Shown: one piece after another, positions 11,727-25,060 of the stretch | Numbering within the stretch: position 1 is the stretch's first letter | Layout of the letters: every line of letters starts with the position of its first letter | Assembly (NCBI GenBank): GCA_902806565.1 | Contig: CADCXA010000015.1 | Location: 558,001 to 622,000, forward strand | Direction: 5' to 3' | From: Hypoxylon rubiginosum | Taxonomy: Eukaryota > Ascomycota > Sordariomycetes > Xylariales > Hypoxylaceae | Length of the DNA: 64,000 nucleotides | Translations under genes and position numbers: made by a program | The notes under the pieces: generated by a model | Told to the model about the DNA's origin: nothing | Database searches by the model: none | Seen by the model: only the letters and a program-made list of their open reading frames with translations

Positions 11727-14700
11727 ATGCCGAGCCTCTTCTCCCGAATAATGGGCAAAGATAGCTCAAGAAGGTCCAAGAAGAATGCCAACCAGGACGA
11801 TTTATCACATCAATTACCTAACAAACCGCGCTGGGAAGATGCGTACACACGGACGACAGTAGAACCGGAGGAAGTCCAAGAACTAGTGAGACGTTGTACG
11901 GGCGAGTTGAAAGCTAGGGGTATGAATGCAACATTCCTATCGACATGTCCAGCCTAGACTAATATATCCTTTTTCGGTGCATAGCTCTTGATCTCCCCTT
12001 CCTCCTCCTTCCGTTTCGCCCGACTTCAGACCCCAGCGCCGTGCGCACTTTTATACGCCATTACTTCGATGGCAACCAGAATCAGCGCGGGGAGGACCTC
12101 GCACGGGAGCTGCGGATGACGGAGCCTATGGTATGTATTACCGAATTTTACTGCGTCGGTTCCGAGATCATTGATTGACGCGTCTTGTTAGGTTGTTTCT
12201 GGTGTTCTTAAGTGGTGCTGGAGTAGACTCCAAGGCGGTATCGTGGGCTGGGATGCCTACGAGCTATTCAAGGTTGGAGAACAAGGTATGAGAACCAGTT
12301 CGCTCGAAAATCAAAATCACATGCTAAAGAGTAATTTGCGGCTTAGATTCCAGCATGGCTCGCGATTCTTTCTCGACTTTCATCCCATTAAGCGTTGAGA
12401 ATCAGGCGCGTTCTCATATCATATTCGATTACTTCGACCTCCTCTCAGCCATCGCGGCCCACGGCAAATCGAATGGCTTCGGCGGCCGCAAACTATCCCG
12501 CATGGCGGCTTGGTGGGCCTTCGAGCACAAGGACACTGGCAACGGTTTCGAGGGTGGCTATAAGTCTTGGTTGAGGTTTGCGCACCCCTGAGATTGAATC
12601 TTATGTATTAGCTTGCTAATGAACCCCAGTGCCGCTGATGCGACGAGCCACCTATTCTTCGCCTATCTGAGGTCCCTATCTCCCCAGCACGCTCGTGCAG
12701 GCATATCTTTGCTTCCCATGTCCTTGCAGAAGCTGATGCAGGAAACCGAGTATCCCCCACAAACGCCGTCATTAATGATGTCATCAACATATAAAGTCGT
12801 CATGATAGTCGATAACGTCTCACCAACGCCATTTGCGCTCTTGCGACGCGCTAATCACTTCCAATACCGCGACGACGACCTAGCACTGCAAGAATTCTCC
12901 GAGTATGAGGATCCTGTGACAGCTCTAACTGAGGAATGCCGTAGAGTTCTTAAGGCCATCTCTCTTGCGAACCAGTCTCAAGTGTCTAACTCGAAGCATT
13001 CTACCAGCCTCCGAGATGCTTCGTGGTCGCGCTTTGAAGATATCGGGTTCGGCGATACCCTGGAGGAAGAGGAAGAGGACGAGGACACAGTTAAGATCAA
13101 TCAACTTCGAAATCCCCGTGGGTTACGAACTACTCCCGCATCGGGCGTAAATCTCGGGAGACCAACCACCCCCTCCTGGGCAGACTTTTTATCGTCTGGG
13201 TTTGTCGACGATTCGCCAAGTAGTCCGAGAAACCTCTTACTACCGCCGGACAAGATCTTGCCGCCTATTGAAACGGGCGTTAGACAGCGGAGCTCGCAAT
13301 CGCATCGTCCACGACTAGAAAGTGACCGACACCTAGAGCCTGGCGAGTTGGCTAGTATCGCTCGATTCGATCTGGATGATGCTTTCTGGTGGGTATGGAT
13401 GAGCAGCTTAGCACCGGAGGAGACTGCAGAACGTAAATCCGCATTTGGGCGATGCGCCGTAATCGAGACACTCATTCGTCAAGGTCGGTGGTTAGTGATG
13501 GAAGAAATGCTGAAAGGCGCAGCCCCTGAGCCTGACGCCGGTGCCTATATCGCAGAAAAGAAGGGCTTCTTTAGTTGGACGAAGCGTGGCAAGAGCATTT
13601 CGCGCAGCAAGTCGACTTCGAAGCCGTCCGCCAATAGAAACAACCAGCTGAACCCCGGAGCCGCTACGGCCGCTGGTGTAAGCAAGACGAGCATCGGTCC
13701 CGACCAACACGCCAAGATTCAAGCAGCCGCACTGAAGCTTCAGGCTAAGCAGCTCCAGGAACAGCAGGCGATTCCCAGACCAGAACGACGTGGGCGATCG
13801 GATACTGACGTATTGAAAGAGAAGACCAACAGCATTCTTACCCTGAACCCAGGTGTTATGAATGCTGCTTCTCCGGCTCTGAAGTGGGCAAACAAGTATG
13901 ATAAAGAGGCTATTCGCGAGGCTTATCTTGGTAACGCCTTTGCCGGTCGCGGAACATCACAAATATCGCTACAGTCCGACCATCCTGGGACGAATGGTTT
14001 CACTTCGAATGGCGGTGGCCTTAAGCCGGACACCCCAGAGCGTGCACCGTCTCCAGCCCCAGCTCAACCGCTGCCCGAGCCCGAACCCCTGCCCGAGCAA
14101 AAGGCACCGGTCCAGACGCCTGCTGCTCCAGCCCCGGTTCCAGAGAAGCTCGCAGCCCCGCAGCCTGAGCGATCAGAGCCTACAGGCCGGAATTCGCCTT
14201 TGCCGCCTACTCCCCGTGAAGAGGAGAGCATGGAAGCAGCTCGGGAAAATATGTTTTCTCCTGAGCCAGCTAGCCCAGAAAGCAGAAAACAAAAGAAACT
14301 TCACAAGAACGAGAAGAAAACTGGTCCCGGCGGTTTCAAAAAGTTCTTTGGGCGAAAGAATCGCCAATCCAAGCTACCCGAGAATGCCGCTACAGATGTG
14401 AATGGCATGCTGGCTGCAGAATCAACGCAAGCTCCTGCTGCAGCAAGAGCTCCTTCTCCAGCACCGATAGCAGAGCAGCCGGAGCCCGTCTCCGCAGAGC
14501 TCCCCGCAGAGCCCACTCTAGAGGCTCCGGCGGAACGACAAGAAGAAAGGACGCCTACACAAACACCGGTGACGCCCACGCCCGCTAGGCCAGCATATGA
14601 CCCGTCTGTAGACGACAATCTGTCTCGCGTCGATACTGCAGATGCCGCGGAGGCCCACCAGGCGTTCTCTCGCTTCGATCAGGGGCCACTTCTAGAGCAA

Positions 14701-15117
14701 CCCGCCTTTATCCCTGACGATGATCAGAGTGTTGACTCTGCAGCACCGCCACCTATTGCTAGACACCCTAGCCACCACCCTGCGGACGAGGAAGATGACG
14801 AGGCGGGTGCGCCGTCACCGTCTGTCCCGATGCAGGACCGATGGGCTGCCATTCGAAAGAACGCTGCCGACCGTGCGGCCCGACAAAGTGAGGAGCAAAG
14901 CCAGCAAAGCCGTGGTGCATACAGTAAGACTACGGATGGTGATGACGATACCAGTGGCGAAGAGAGTAAGAATCATTTCCCCGTACTCAGTCAGACTAAC
15001 TGCTAACACGCTGTAGCTATCGAGTCCCGCGTGGCCCGCATCAAGGCTCGTGTTGCCGAGTTGACAGGCAACATGGAGGGCACCGCCGGACCTGGAACTC
15101 CCCCTAGCCGCCGCTAG
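11727..15117 (+). CDS. Msb1/Mug8-domain protein (fungal morphogenesis, RhoGAP-like fold)
   Basis: Large 1032-aa protein rebuilt from six exons: 11727-11919, 11985-12130, 12192-12285, 12347-12575, 12630-14965 and 15017-15117. All five introns are 51-65 nt with GT..AG ends and the frame is continuous throughout. The conserved block from KPRWEDAYTRTTVEPEEVQ (about residue 36) through WWAFEHKDTGNGFEGGYKSW (about 200-220) and on to about residue 480 matches the Msb1/Mug8 (formerly DUF1708) domain. In yeast, Msb1 works with Cdc42/Rho1 in polarised growth and in fission yeast Mug8 is meiotically up-regulated; the role here is inferred. The remainder is disordered, Pro/Ala/Glu-rich, with basic patches such as GGFKKFFGRKNRQSK. 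The last exon encodes a short helical tail ending PGTPPSRR. Confidence 0.9.
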
Positions 15118-18100
15118 GAGCGGTGTTTCAGATGGAAACTCCGCTGCGAAGCGATACAAATACCTACAGTACGCATTCGCCCACGTCACTTAGCCTAGAG
15201 TTGCTTCGGGACGTATTTGTCCCAGCTAGTACTGATCGGCATTTCAACGCCGAATGTTTCTTTCCATACGCCTGGCTTTTAAACTCTTTTCAATTTCGAT
15301 GATACCATTAGAACATGCCGTCTCGCTTGTTTTGCAACCAGCGCCAGACTGACCTAGTTTTCCATTAATTCGATGTTCGACTTCCGACGTCAAGCAAGCA
15401 ACCCTCGGAATTCCGTAAAAGGACAACAGCAACCGCCTGGTCTTAATAAAATCGTTTAGAGGCGACAGTGGCCCTAGGCATATGAGGTATTAGCCTGGCT
15501 ATAACCGGGAGTCTCATATGTTGCTGTTGCACTTGAGCGAAGAACAAACAGACAACAAGTCTCGCTGCACACTAATGCGTTTTCAAATTTTCTGGTTTTT
15601 TCTCAACTTGGGGAGTAATGAGCCGAGGAGGGTGGGGAGAAGATACCCGTTCGCAGAATAGGGGAAAGAGCTTGGAAGATACCTACGTACTTTGATCGAG
15701 AAAGGTGCCGACGCGGTCTTTTTTTCTCTTTGATTTCTTCGATGACACAGATCTTTGGAAGTGCTGGATTTTTTTTCTTCGGTGGCATGCCGCTATGAGT
15801 TACTTACTGGGCAGGCAGATAATTTTCCCCCCAAAATAAGGAGTAAGAAAGCAGGGCAACTCGAAACGAAAGCACCAGCCTCGGTTCGAAAGATCGGGAG
15901 CTAGGTGCTCCAGACTTCAAATACCACTTCCGATAGATATGGATCATCTCAATACAAACATTGTGTGAAATCCCAATGGAGGCTTTTCTTTTTAGGCTGT
16001 GACAACTCCAGGGACGCAGTACTGCACACAACGTAGATAGACCCCTTAATAAGAAGGGCACGCCTCTAGTTAACCGAGGGGAGTATTCAAGGGGTCTTTA
16101 TCAGACTCTTGCAAATAGGAGCAGACTTATGCTAACTACGACATAGGCAAGATGACAATAGCTATCTTGTATATGCAGGGTGTATCCGATACCTCTTCTA
16201 CTGTTGACTTCTTACCAAACCAATTCAACTCCCCTTTGAATAATATACTTCTGTGTACCTCTTAGGGACTCGGTGAAGGACCTCGGCCTCAACATACCAG
16301 TCTTCAGCTCAGTCACCGCGGATAGGGGATGGAAGAGACGACGATCCCAACGTGTTGTCAACAACCACGGTGGTCTAGCACACGTGACAGCTTGTTACTT
16401 CGCTTCACATGTGTCAGATCTCTTGGTCTTCTCGAAGTAAGATCCATCTAACCTCACACCAGCACCCAGCACGGTTACCGTAGACTGTCCGTATAACGGC
16501 TTGCTTGGCTGCTCCGCTACATACCTACATAGCCAACCAGGCTCAGCCGACCTGTGGTTCGTGAAACCGCGGTCCCGTCCGCATCATGTCGACCTGACTG
16601 CCTAAATGGGCGTTGAGGTAAGTAGGTAGGTAAGCACCCAGGAGTATGCAGGTCTCCATCTGCTGTCAACCGCGCTAGGTTGCCCTATCGGGTTTGCGGT
16701 GTGTGAGACGAGATAGATAACTCGGGTAGCACGGATGACGCAATGGGCAAAAACCAGGTAGCACGGCAGATCTTGGGCCGGTAGGGCTGAAGGTGGTACG
16801 AACGTACAGGGGGGGAAAGACACGGCGCGGGCCAGCATTGCCCGTTCAGCTGGTCTAGGTTCGCTCTTTTCACTGTATAGCCTCGTCCATCTGCAAATCA
16901 GGTCTGGCTGGCCCGTGTGAGAGACAGGCCCGAAAACTCGGGCTTACGCTTGAGAAATTTTATCACGTCCGCAGGTAGTCCGTAAGAAAAACGGCCGATG
17001 GGAGGGAGGCGGAAGAAGAAGAGAAACAGACAAACCCCGGCGTCGGAACCCGCTTATCATTCTCCCTCTTGTTACTGTGTCTACCAATGCCGAGCCATCT
17101 CATCTGTCTGTCTCAGCCTTGCCGTTTCGCGCAAAAACAAACCCGATCGGGAAATCCCGTCTCCCTCTCCCCGTCGTTCGTCTGCGCCGAGTTCACCTTT
17201 TTGCCGGCGGTCGACGGGAACGAAAGTTCGGTCGGGGTAATACAGGGGGAGGGTGAAGAAGCCAACGAGCCCAGCCCACTCACAGATAGCACTGTACTCG
17301 ACCGAGCGGGATCATGCATCGGGCGTTCGCACGATGGGATAAGTGACCCACCATGCTAAACTCGGGAGAACGACCGCAATGCAGTACGATGCCATGTGCA
17401 AAACTGCTAATTAGAGCATACTCCGTTATTTCTTTTGTTGCTCCTTGCGTCTTTGCCCCCTTCTCTCTAATATCGAATACTCAGATAGGGAGGCACAGAC
17501 ACGGACACAGACAGGTAAGCAGATAGGTAACGAAACCGCGCTTCCGCGCTTGCGCTTACGTTTGCCAGGTGTGTACGATGGAGGGTAGATACCTAGATAG
17601 GTTAATCTGCCTAGCCCTGCCAGCCTTCATACGAGGAAAGATCCGGGCAGCTCAGCCCTACGGCGAGCCGCAACGAGGGTATGTACTTGGTCAGTCAGTC
17701 AGGTCCATGTCTCTCATCCTGCGTCTATGCCGCGGCACGTCGGACCGTAGTGGGTAGCTAGCCCAGACAAGCAGGTGGCAGCACATACCATACCATGTTG
17801 CGGCATGGCATGGCATGGGCGTAACTTGCCTCGGGTACCTAGCTGTGTATAGCTCGCTCACTATGTCTCCTTCTCCTTCGGTAGCTGCACGACATAATGT
17901 ACCACACACTTAAGTAGCACCGAACTGCACCGCTGCAACGTGCACAATAGCCCATACGCATACATACACATCTCAGCCGTCAGCCCGCTCGTCAGGGGAC
18001 GCGACCAACCAGCACGTCCCGTCCGGCCAAGACAGCAGCAGTAGCAGCAGTGACCATATGCAGGTCTGAGACACACCTGGCGGACGACCTCGTACGCCAC

Positions 18101-19748
18101 ACGTACCTGGCCGAGTCCCTAATCCGGACGAGAGACAGGAGTTTGGGGGCCGTCGACTTGCCTATCTAGGCCGGATCAAGCCAGTTCAGGCCAGGTCTAC
18201 CCACCCACACACTCGCGCGCCGCCTCTTTGCAAGTCCATTGCTTCTCTTTCCAGCGGGCCGGGCACCCCTCCAAAAAAAAAATACATGCCCGTGTCCGTG
18301 TCCGTGACCGGCAGAAGCATTGCCAGGACCGCCCTGCGTAGGGCTGTGTTGCATGTCGTTTCGTCTCCTTTCCCGCACACCGGCAGACACACATCCACAC
18401 ACACACATATCACTGCGGCCAAGAAACCAGCATTTCCGCCTCGGGCAGAGCGAGACCTTGCGGTTTCGGGGCTTGGGCTTGGGCTGACCGACTGCCTCGT
18501 AGCTGGCTGGGCGAGGCAAGCAGACGTCGCTGTCCTGGTTAGGGGAAGTAAGTGGGCAAGGAAGGGATTAGCGACGTCGTCGTTGCTCCCACCTACCTAC
18601 CTACGTCACCCATTGCGAAGAAAATAGTCTCTACGAGCCTCAAGATAAGACTTCGTATGCTCATCAGACCTATCTACCTCGTCGCTCGCTCTGATCTATC
18701 CAGGTAGCACGAGGTAAGGTAGGTCCGTCGGTCAGTGTGGGTCGGAGTTTTAGGAGAAAAGAAAGCAAAGCCGAGAAAAAAAAGAAAAACGAATGACGAT
18801 CCTCGAGGGGAGATCCGCCGGACCAGGGACCAGGGGCTGACCTTGAAAAAGCTTCACCCCGGAGCCGGCTCTCGACGTCATAGCTTCAACGTGTAGGATT
18901 AGGTAGCTTAGGAGGATCGTACCGAGACCCTAGCCACACAGCCTGCCAGCCATCCATCCGCCATGCTGCGATGGCGCCATCTCGTAAGGTGCTTATCAGT
19001 AGTTATTCACCTCGCCCGGTTTACCTTAGATAGGTTCGTCGAGAAATGATCGGCGTCATCAAGAGGCTCATTCGGAACTCCCCTTGTCCCATTCCAGATC
19101 ACGAGTCTCGAACATCACACAATCACAATCGTAGGAACACCAAGGAAACTGGAACATAGCTTTCGTCGAAAAGTCAATGCGAATTCTTGCTCGGGGTCTG
19201 GTCACATATGCCCATTCCGCCTTGGTATCTCTTACTAGTGTACAAGTCTCCGTCCAACGCCGTCCCGATGTCGTTTCGAATAATCCATCTCGACCCATTT
19301 CTCCCCATAGAATGCAACACAGCTAGCTAGCTAATTGCAAATCCCATTACTCATTCGTCGTACCCGTCTCTCTCTCTCTAGAGTATCCGCAAGCTGTCCG
19401 TCATATAATATAAGGACCGGGTGATGTGAAGCTAAAACCACAAAAAGATGAATAGATAAATGATAATGATATAAACGCCTGGGCGCCACGCCATGCTGTG
19501 AAGTGAAGACGAAATGCATGGCGCAAAACGGGAACGAGCGAATCCGCCGCCAGTTGTAGTTGAAGCCAGCATAGAATGCCAGAAATGAAGGTATCCAAAA
19601 ACTCAAGTTTTCCCCTATTTCCCATAGGATCCCGAGTGCAAATGCCCTTCGATGCTCTATAAGTTGTTGTACAGTGTTGTCACGTCGCGATATGAAACAC
19701 GAAGCGAAATAACATGGAATTGCCCAAAACCCTTCCTCGTAAAGGCGA
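15118..19748. other. Convergent intergenic region, no gene seen
   Basis: 4.6 kb between the 3' ends of the Msb1-like and RLM1 genes. It is unusually long for a convergent spacer. The section around 16.5-18.7 kb is rich in short TAGGTA/TACCTA-type motifs (for example 16617-16634 and 18594-18606) and CA-rich runs. No open frame resembles a known protein. A non-coding transcript cannot be excluded from sequence alone. Confidence 0.45.
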
Positions 19749-21680
19749 CTAACCGTCAACCCTTATTCTTTTGGGTTCACCGCCCTCTGGCCCATCTGAG
19801 CCAGGGCCACCCAGATCAGGGCTCTTTCGCTTTGTAGCGCTCGGCCCGTTGTCATCCCTCAGAAAGGATGGACCTGAGCCGACCACCGGTGTAGCGAAAT
19901 TCAGAGGGCTTGGGAGAGTATTGCTGTCGCTACCCCGAAAGTTCCATTCGGGATAGAAACTGCTAGGGCTCGGCAAGAATTCGTTATTGAGAAATCGAGA
20001 CGGGAGCGCAGAGACAGGCGTATCGATGTTCATATTGTTATTCTGCGTGGATGGGTGAGGCCTAGCGAATGGATTCGGCGGGCCCGTAGCTCCCGCAGAA
20101 AGCATAGCTGATGCTGACGGCGAAGGAGGCGGAAGCACTACACCCGTCCCAGGCCCGTCGCCATTGCGGCGCGCCGATTGCATAGTTGTATCCGTCGTTG
20201 TATGAGGCGAGGTACCCGTATTGGCGCCGTTGCTACCGGCGTCAGACTGCTCCTCGGGAATTTGTACCGTTAGCCGGGGCCGCGAACCACCGCCGCCGAC
20301 TTTCAGACTGTTGGAGCGAGAAGGCGGAGTAAAGGTGGTTTCTGGGATTGTTGGTATAGAATTACGCGAATTAACTAAGTTGGAAGTGTTTGAACGCTGC
20401 GGGTGAGGTGGAGACGAATCAGATTTGGACCGCGACACAGCACCGACATCGACGGATTGCGATCGATTACCCCCATCATCTTTCCCGCGAGGCTCGGCGT
20501 GAAAAGAAGCTAGATGTTGAGACAAGATTGATCGATTCTCATCGATCGGAGTAAAAATGCTGTGCTGCTTGCGCTGCGGCATCTTCTTAATCGCCGATAC
20601 CGTATCGAGTAGGGGTTGGCTTGATCTCTCCTGCGGTTGATCGTGCCTCGGCTCCATGGGCGCAGGTGGCTGTTGCGGCTCCTGCGCCATCTGAGGCGGC
20701 TCTAGATGTTGAGGCGGCTGAGGAGGAGACATTCGGGGAGCTGGCTGGGGAGGCACTTGATGGGAAGGCTGCGGCGGAGAAGGGCGCTGAGGCTGTGGTT
20801 GGCCTTGTTGGGGGTAGCTAGGAGGCACGGACGATCGGCGCTGTTCCTCCATATAATTTTGCACCTGCGAGTGTTGTTGTTGAGCAGCGGCGTACTGGTA
20901 CTGGCCCGGAGCTGGCGGCGGAATCCCATGTTGGTAACTAGGCTGATTCTGCGGGTTGTAAATAGCAGGCTGAGGCATATATGCGTAACCGTTGGATACT
21001 GACTGAGGAGGGCCAGGCTGCTGGGGGACGCGCAAGTCGCGGCGGAAATCGTTTCTAGACGAAGGTCTGGAGGCGATCTGCGGTTGCGGCGTGTGCCCTC
21101 GGGGAGGGAATGGCATTCCGTTGATAGGAGGTGAGGCAGAGGGAGTGTGGTGCCTCAGATGCGTAAACGAAGGCTGGCCTTGGAAATGGGGAGGAATCAT
21201 CTGCGGTTCGACGGACCCTTCATGACCGTGCGGCGGAGTGCCTTCAACATCCTCATCTTCATCGTCGTCGCCACCATTGAAGTCGTGCGGACCTTTATGC
21301 TCGTTGGGACCACCGTGCTATCCTTTATGTCAATAATCAAGCCCATTTAGCCTTCGCGGGAGGAGTAGGACCAACATATTGATATCTCGTGATCAGGTCT
21401 CGCATGTCGTTCGAGGAGTACTCGTAGAGTTTCTTGTTACTGCCGAAGATGAATACGGCGACATCGACCGAACAGAGCACGGAGAGCTCGTGCGCCTTCT
21501 TGAACAGGCCGCCTTTTCGCTTCAGGAATGTGCTACAGGACACGCATATTAGCTACCAACCGGGAAAATGACGGCATCGAATAACGGCCAGGAGCGCTGA
21601 AGGATGGGGTGGGGAGAAGCTTACACTGAGCGGTTCCGGTCATCTTTGATCGCTTTGATTTCAATCTTTCTTCGCCCCAT
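19749..21680 (-). CDS. rlm1: MADS-box transcription factor Rlm1 (MEF2-type)
   Basis: Transcription factor acting downstream of the cell-wall-integrity MAP kinase (Slt2/Mpk1) in fungi. Three exons on the minus strand: 21680-21625, 21532-21376 and 21317-19749, giving 593 aa. Exon 1 starts [18 protein letters not shown], and exon 2 completes the MADS box with [20 protein letters not shown] and the MEF2-type extension ending ITRYQY. Exon 3 begins [10 protein letters not shown], then an acidic run, and the rest is Pro/Gln/Ser-rich with many S/T-P sites, as expected for a MAP-kinase substrate. The C-terminus has basic KRKSPDLGG and PKRIRVDG stretches. Intron 1 has a good GTAAGC donor. Intron 2 (21375-21318) has an atypical GTTGGT donor but restores the family sequence exactly in frame. 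The large gene-free region upstream suggests an extended promoter. Confidence 0.94.
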
Positions 21681-22735
21681 CTTGCCCTGAAGTGCGGAGA
21701 TGCGATATAGAAAGGGAGAGAAAATTAGGAAATATAGAAAGGAGGTATAAAAGGAAAGAAAAGGGAATAGGTAAGCGATAAGCTTTAAGCTTCGCCTCCC
21801 AATTGCCGTAGGATTTTAGAGTTGGCGACTATAGACCTGTCGAATTCGGATGACAGTGACAATGCGGCGGGTAGTGGCATGTAAAAAAACGTGAAAGAAG
21901 GGTTTCGCTATTTTAAAAGGGCCCGACCGCGAGGTAAGGTTATATCTGATGGGAGCCAAGGTTCAAGGCTTAGAGTATAGCAGAGTAGCAGGGCAAAAGT
22001 GTATATACTGGGTTCTGGTTTTTCTTTGGGAGCGAACGAGTGCCGGGCTCGATGACTTAATGCCAATCCTGGGATCTGACGCAAAGGGCTGAAGGGCCGG
22101 GAGGGCATCCAGGAAGGCGCCTCGGTCTGGGTCTGTTTCTGGGTCTGGGAGGGTTCCGAGAGGGCTGAGAGGTTTCCTTAGGGAAGGTTATTTTGGAAAG
22201 GGATGATATGATGATGAAGAAGACAGATAGGTTTGGAGGAATAGCCGGGTTCTTAGAATTTGAAACGGCTCTTGGTCGATATTTGAACGGGTTTATCCAG
22301 GGAGGAGGTAGATGAGGTGGAGGAGTGGCGGTAGAAGTATGTCTGTTGCGGCCGTGCAGAGAGTTCTTGATCTTTTTATGAGATAGACGAAATAAAACAA
22401 CTAGGCTATGATGGATGTTCGATATCGGTTCCCGAGATACATTGATACAATATAGTACAATACCATCAATCGGTGCACTACTTGGACTTGCAGGACGATG
22501 GGGCTGAATCTGGCGTGGTTGGTTCTAATAATAGACGGAATCGTGTTCACTCGAGTTTTTTTGTGTGCGGGAGAAACAGAGAAAGTGGGAAAAGGTCCAA
22601 GGAATTGGGGGGTGGAGGGAGAAGAGGTAGGGAGGGGGGGGAATGGTGTCACACAATTACCTAGGAGGTAGAGAAGTAGAGAAGTAGGCCAGAGAGAGAA
22701 ACTACCATACACAAGAAAGGAACCACTAGCTTGAG

Positions 22736-22761
22736 AGTGTCTCCAGTGTCTCCAGTGTCTC
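22736..22761. repeat. Tandem repeat of AGTGTCTCC, three copies
   Basis: Three consecutive 9-base units; the last unit ends in T instead of C. It lies about 1.1 kb upstream of the RLM1 start codon. Confidence 0.8.
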
Positions 22762-25042
22762 TACCTTACCTGGGCAATACCTGAATAACCATGCTAAACC
22801 TTGTTAACCATGCTAGCCGAGTACATCGAGTCGCATGCGAACTAAGCCAGAACTAAAAGAACTAAAGCAACCACCAAAACCGCAACTCTGCTCTAGGCCT
22901 AATTCGAGTTAGGGAGCGGAAGCGTTTAAAGGGTTAACCGTTTGGGTTTTGCCGACCCAACTTCGACTTTTTGGCACGCTACCGACACCACTAACACCAC
23001 TGACAACCACTGACAACATACACTGACAGGTACGGACTACACTCCGGCCTCTACTCTACTACGCTACTTTACTCCCTGCAGCACAGTCGGTTTAGTTGCC
23101 GTACCTGGCAGTGTACCTTATGTAAGTCTGACGACGGTTCAGTCGTTCGTTAATCCAAGTACCTCCCTAACCGCTCGAACTTGAGTCCCGCGAACCCAGC
23201 ATCAAAGCTTTTATGACAGCCCTAGCAAAGGCCCCTAGCGTGACCCGCGACCGAGTTCCCGCAGGGGTCCCAAGTTCGTCATTTGTTCGTTCTCTAATTC
23301 GTACCTACCCTGCTACCAAAGTACATACATCTGTATAATGGATAAAAAAGGCGGAGGGCTGCAAGGAACCGCAAAACCAACGGTCAACACACAGGCCCAC
23401 GAGGGACGCGTTAGGGGAGCTGGAAGCTGGGTGTGGCTTAGACGAAGCAGCACAGTCAGTTTCTTTCAAACTTCGGTCTTCGAGACACGCATCGTGCTAT
23501 ATGCAGCCTTACAGGTACAGCCCGGACTGCGGGATGAGAAATCGAATCGAGATCTCTTGAGCAAAACTTAATCGTCAATAAGAAAGGAAGAAAAATTGCA
23601 TGGTACATGAGGTACCGATTTCAACTGATCACCAAACCATAGATACAGCATGTATGGATGTTTTTTTAATATTTGATTTCGTCATCTTTCTTCTTCTAGC
23701 TAAGCCAATAACCTTATCCCCAATTCCCCGTTCTCTTAGCTACAGAGAGTACATAGATACCTGGTCATAGTAAAGGTCTCGAGGACTTGAAACAGCCCCC
23801 AAATTGATTGATTTTACCGTATTTGATACATCCTAATACAGAGGTTTGAGCCTCACATTATATGATTCCTACTGGGGGAGGTCTTGTTTCCAGGGGGTAA
23901 AATTAATCGTCATTTTTGCTCGTGGGCGCCTTTGACCTACTTCCTTCTCGAATACCTCTTTCAGATAAAGAAAGAAACCTACCCAGGTAGAGTCGCACGG
24001 CGGCGCCAGTTTTGCCATGTGCTCTGCTAGTCTATCCTTCTTTGAATGAAACTACCGCTCTTTGATATTTTTGCCGCCCCTCGCCGAACTCGGTAAGGTG
24101 TCTCTTCAGTGTGTATATTGCTTTTTTCACTTGCGCGGTGCAGTCGTTCGGCTACTACTCTCGTAGAGCACCTCTTCATTTGGGTAAATTTTCTATAATA
24201 TCCGTAGGGAGGAAGAAGGACCCTTGCGGAGATCTGCGAACCGCCGGATCTGGGGAAATAAAGCCCAGAACGGTCTGCTTCCTCCTCGAGATTGGCTCGT
24301 CCCGGGGAGGGTTCCTGAGTTTAGATTACAGGCATGTCATCTTTTTGTTATTCCCAGATTAGAAAAGGAACACGGGCTATAGCAAAATCGACAGACATCC
24401 TCTACTATGTCCAGCATACATGCATACATACGTGCAAAATACACGCTACACGCTACTATGCACTACTACTATGCATGGTAGATGGCATCGCCTGCCAGGA
24501 AAGAGGTGAAGCCGCGACAGATCGAAAAGAGAAAATAGTCAAACTCCATCGTCGCTGTCACCCAACTCTGACGTTTCTAAGTTGATCAGCCACTCACGAC
24601 AACGATGGGTCGTCCCTAAGCGCGACCGCGACGTGTGGGAGCTCAGTGATTCGGTGCCGAGTCCTATAAAGAACCCAAAGCCTGCATAGCTCCTAGGGCT
24701 GTAACACTCAGTCGGTAACCCACACGCGACAAAAAACCTAATCGGCGCGATGTGATAGAGATGTCCCCAAGTTCAAGGCGGGATAAAAACAGTCGAGGAC
24801 GGGTAGGATCCTCTCCATGCCGCTTGGCGGCGCAGCCCGTTTCCTTCTCTATCGGAGCCGAAGTTCAGTGTAGGTAGTAGGAGGTAGGTATGCATCAACG
24901 ATCGTCTAAGCGCCGGGACTAGAAACTCCAAGGGATGCTTCTTCAAATAAAAATGCTTCAAATCTGCGACAGCTGCGATTGGATTATCTAACTCGTTCGT
25001 GCAGCAAGCCTATATTACAAGGCTGGGAAAGGGGGGATGGGA

Positions 25043-25060
25043 TGTGTGTGTGTGTGTGTG
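25043..25060. repeat. (TG)9 microsatellite
   Basis: Nine uninterrupted TG units in the gene-free region upstream of RLM1. Confidence 0.85.
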
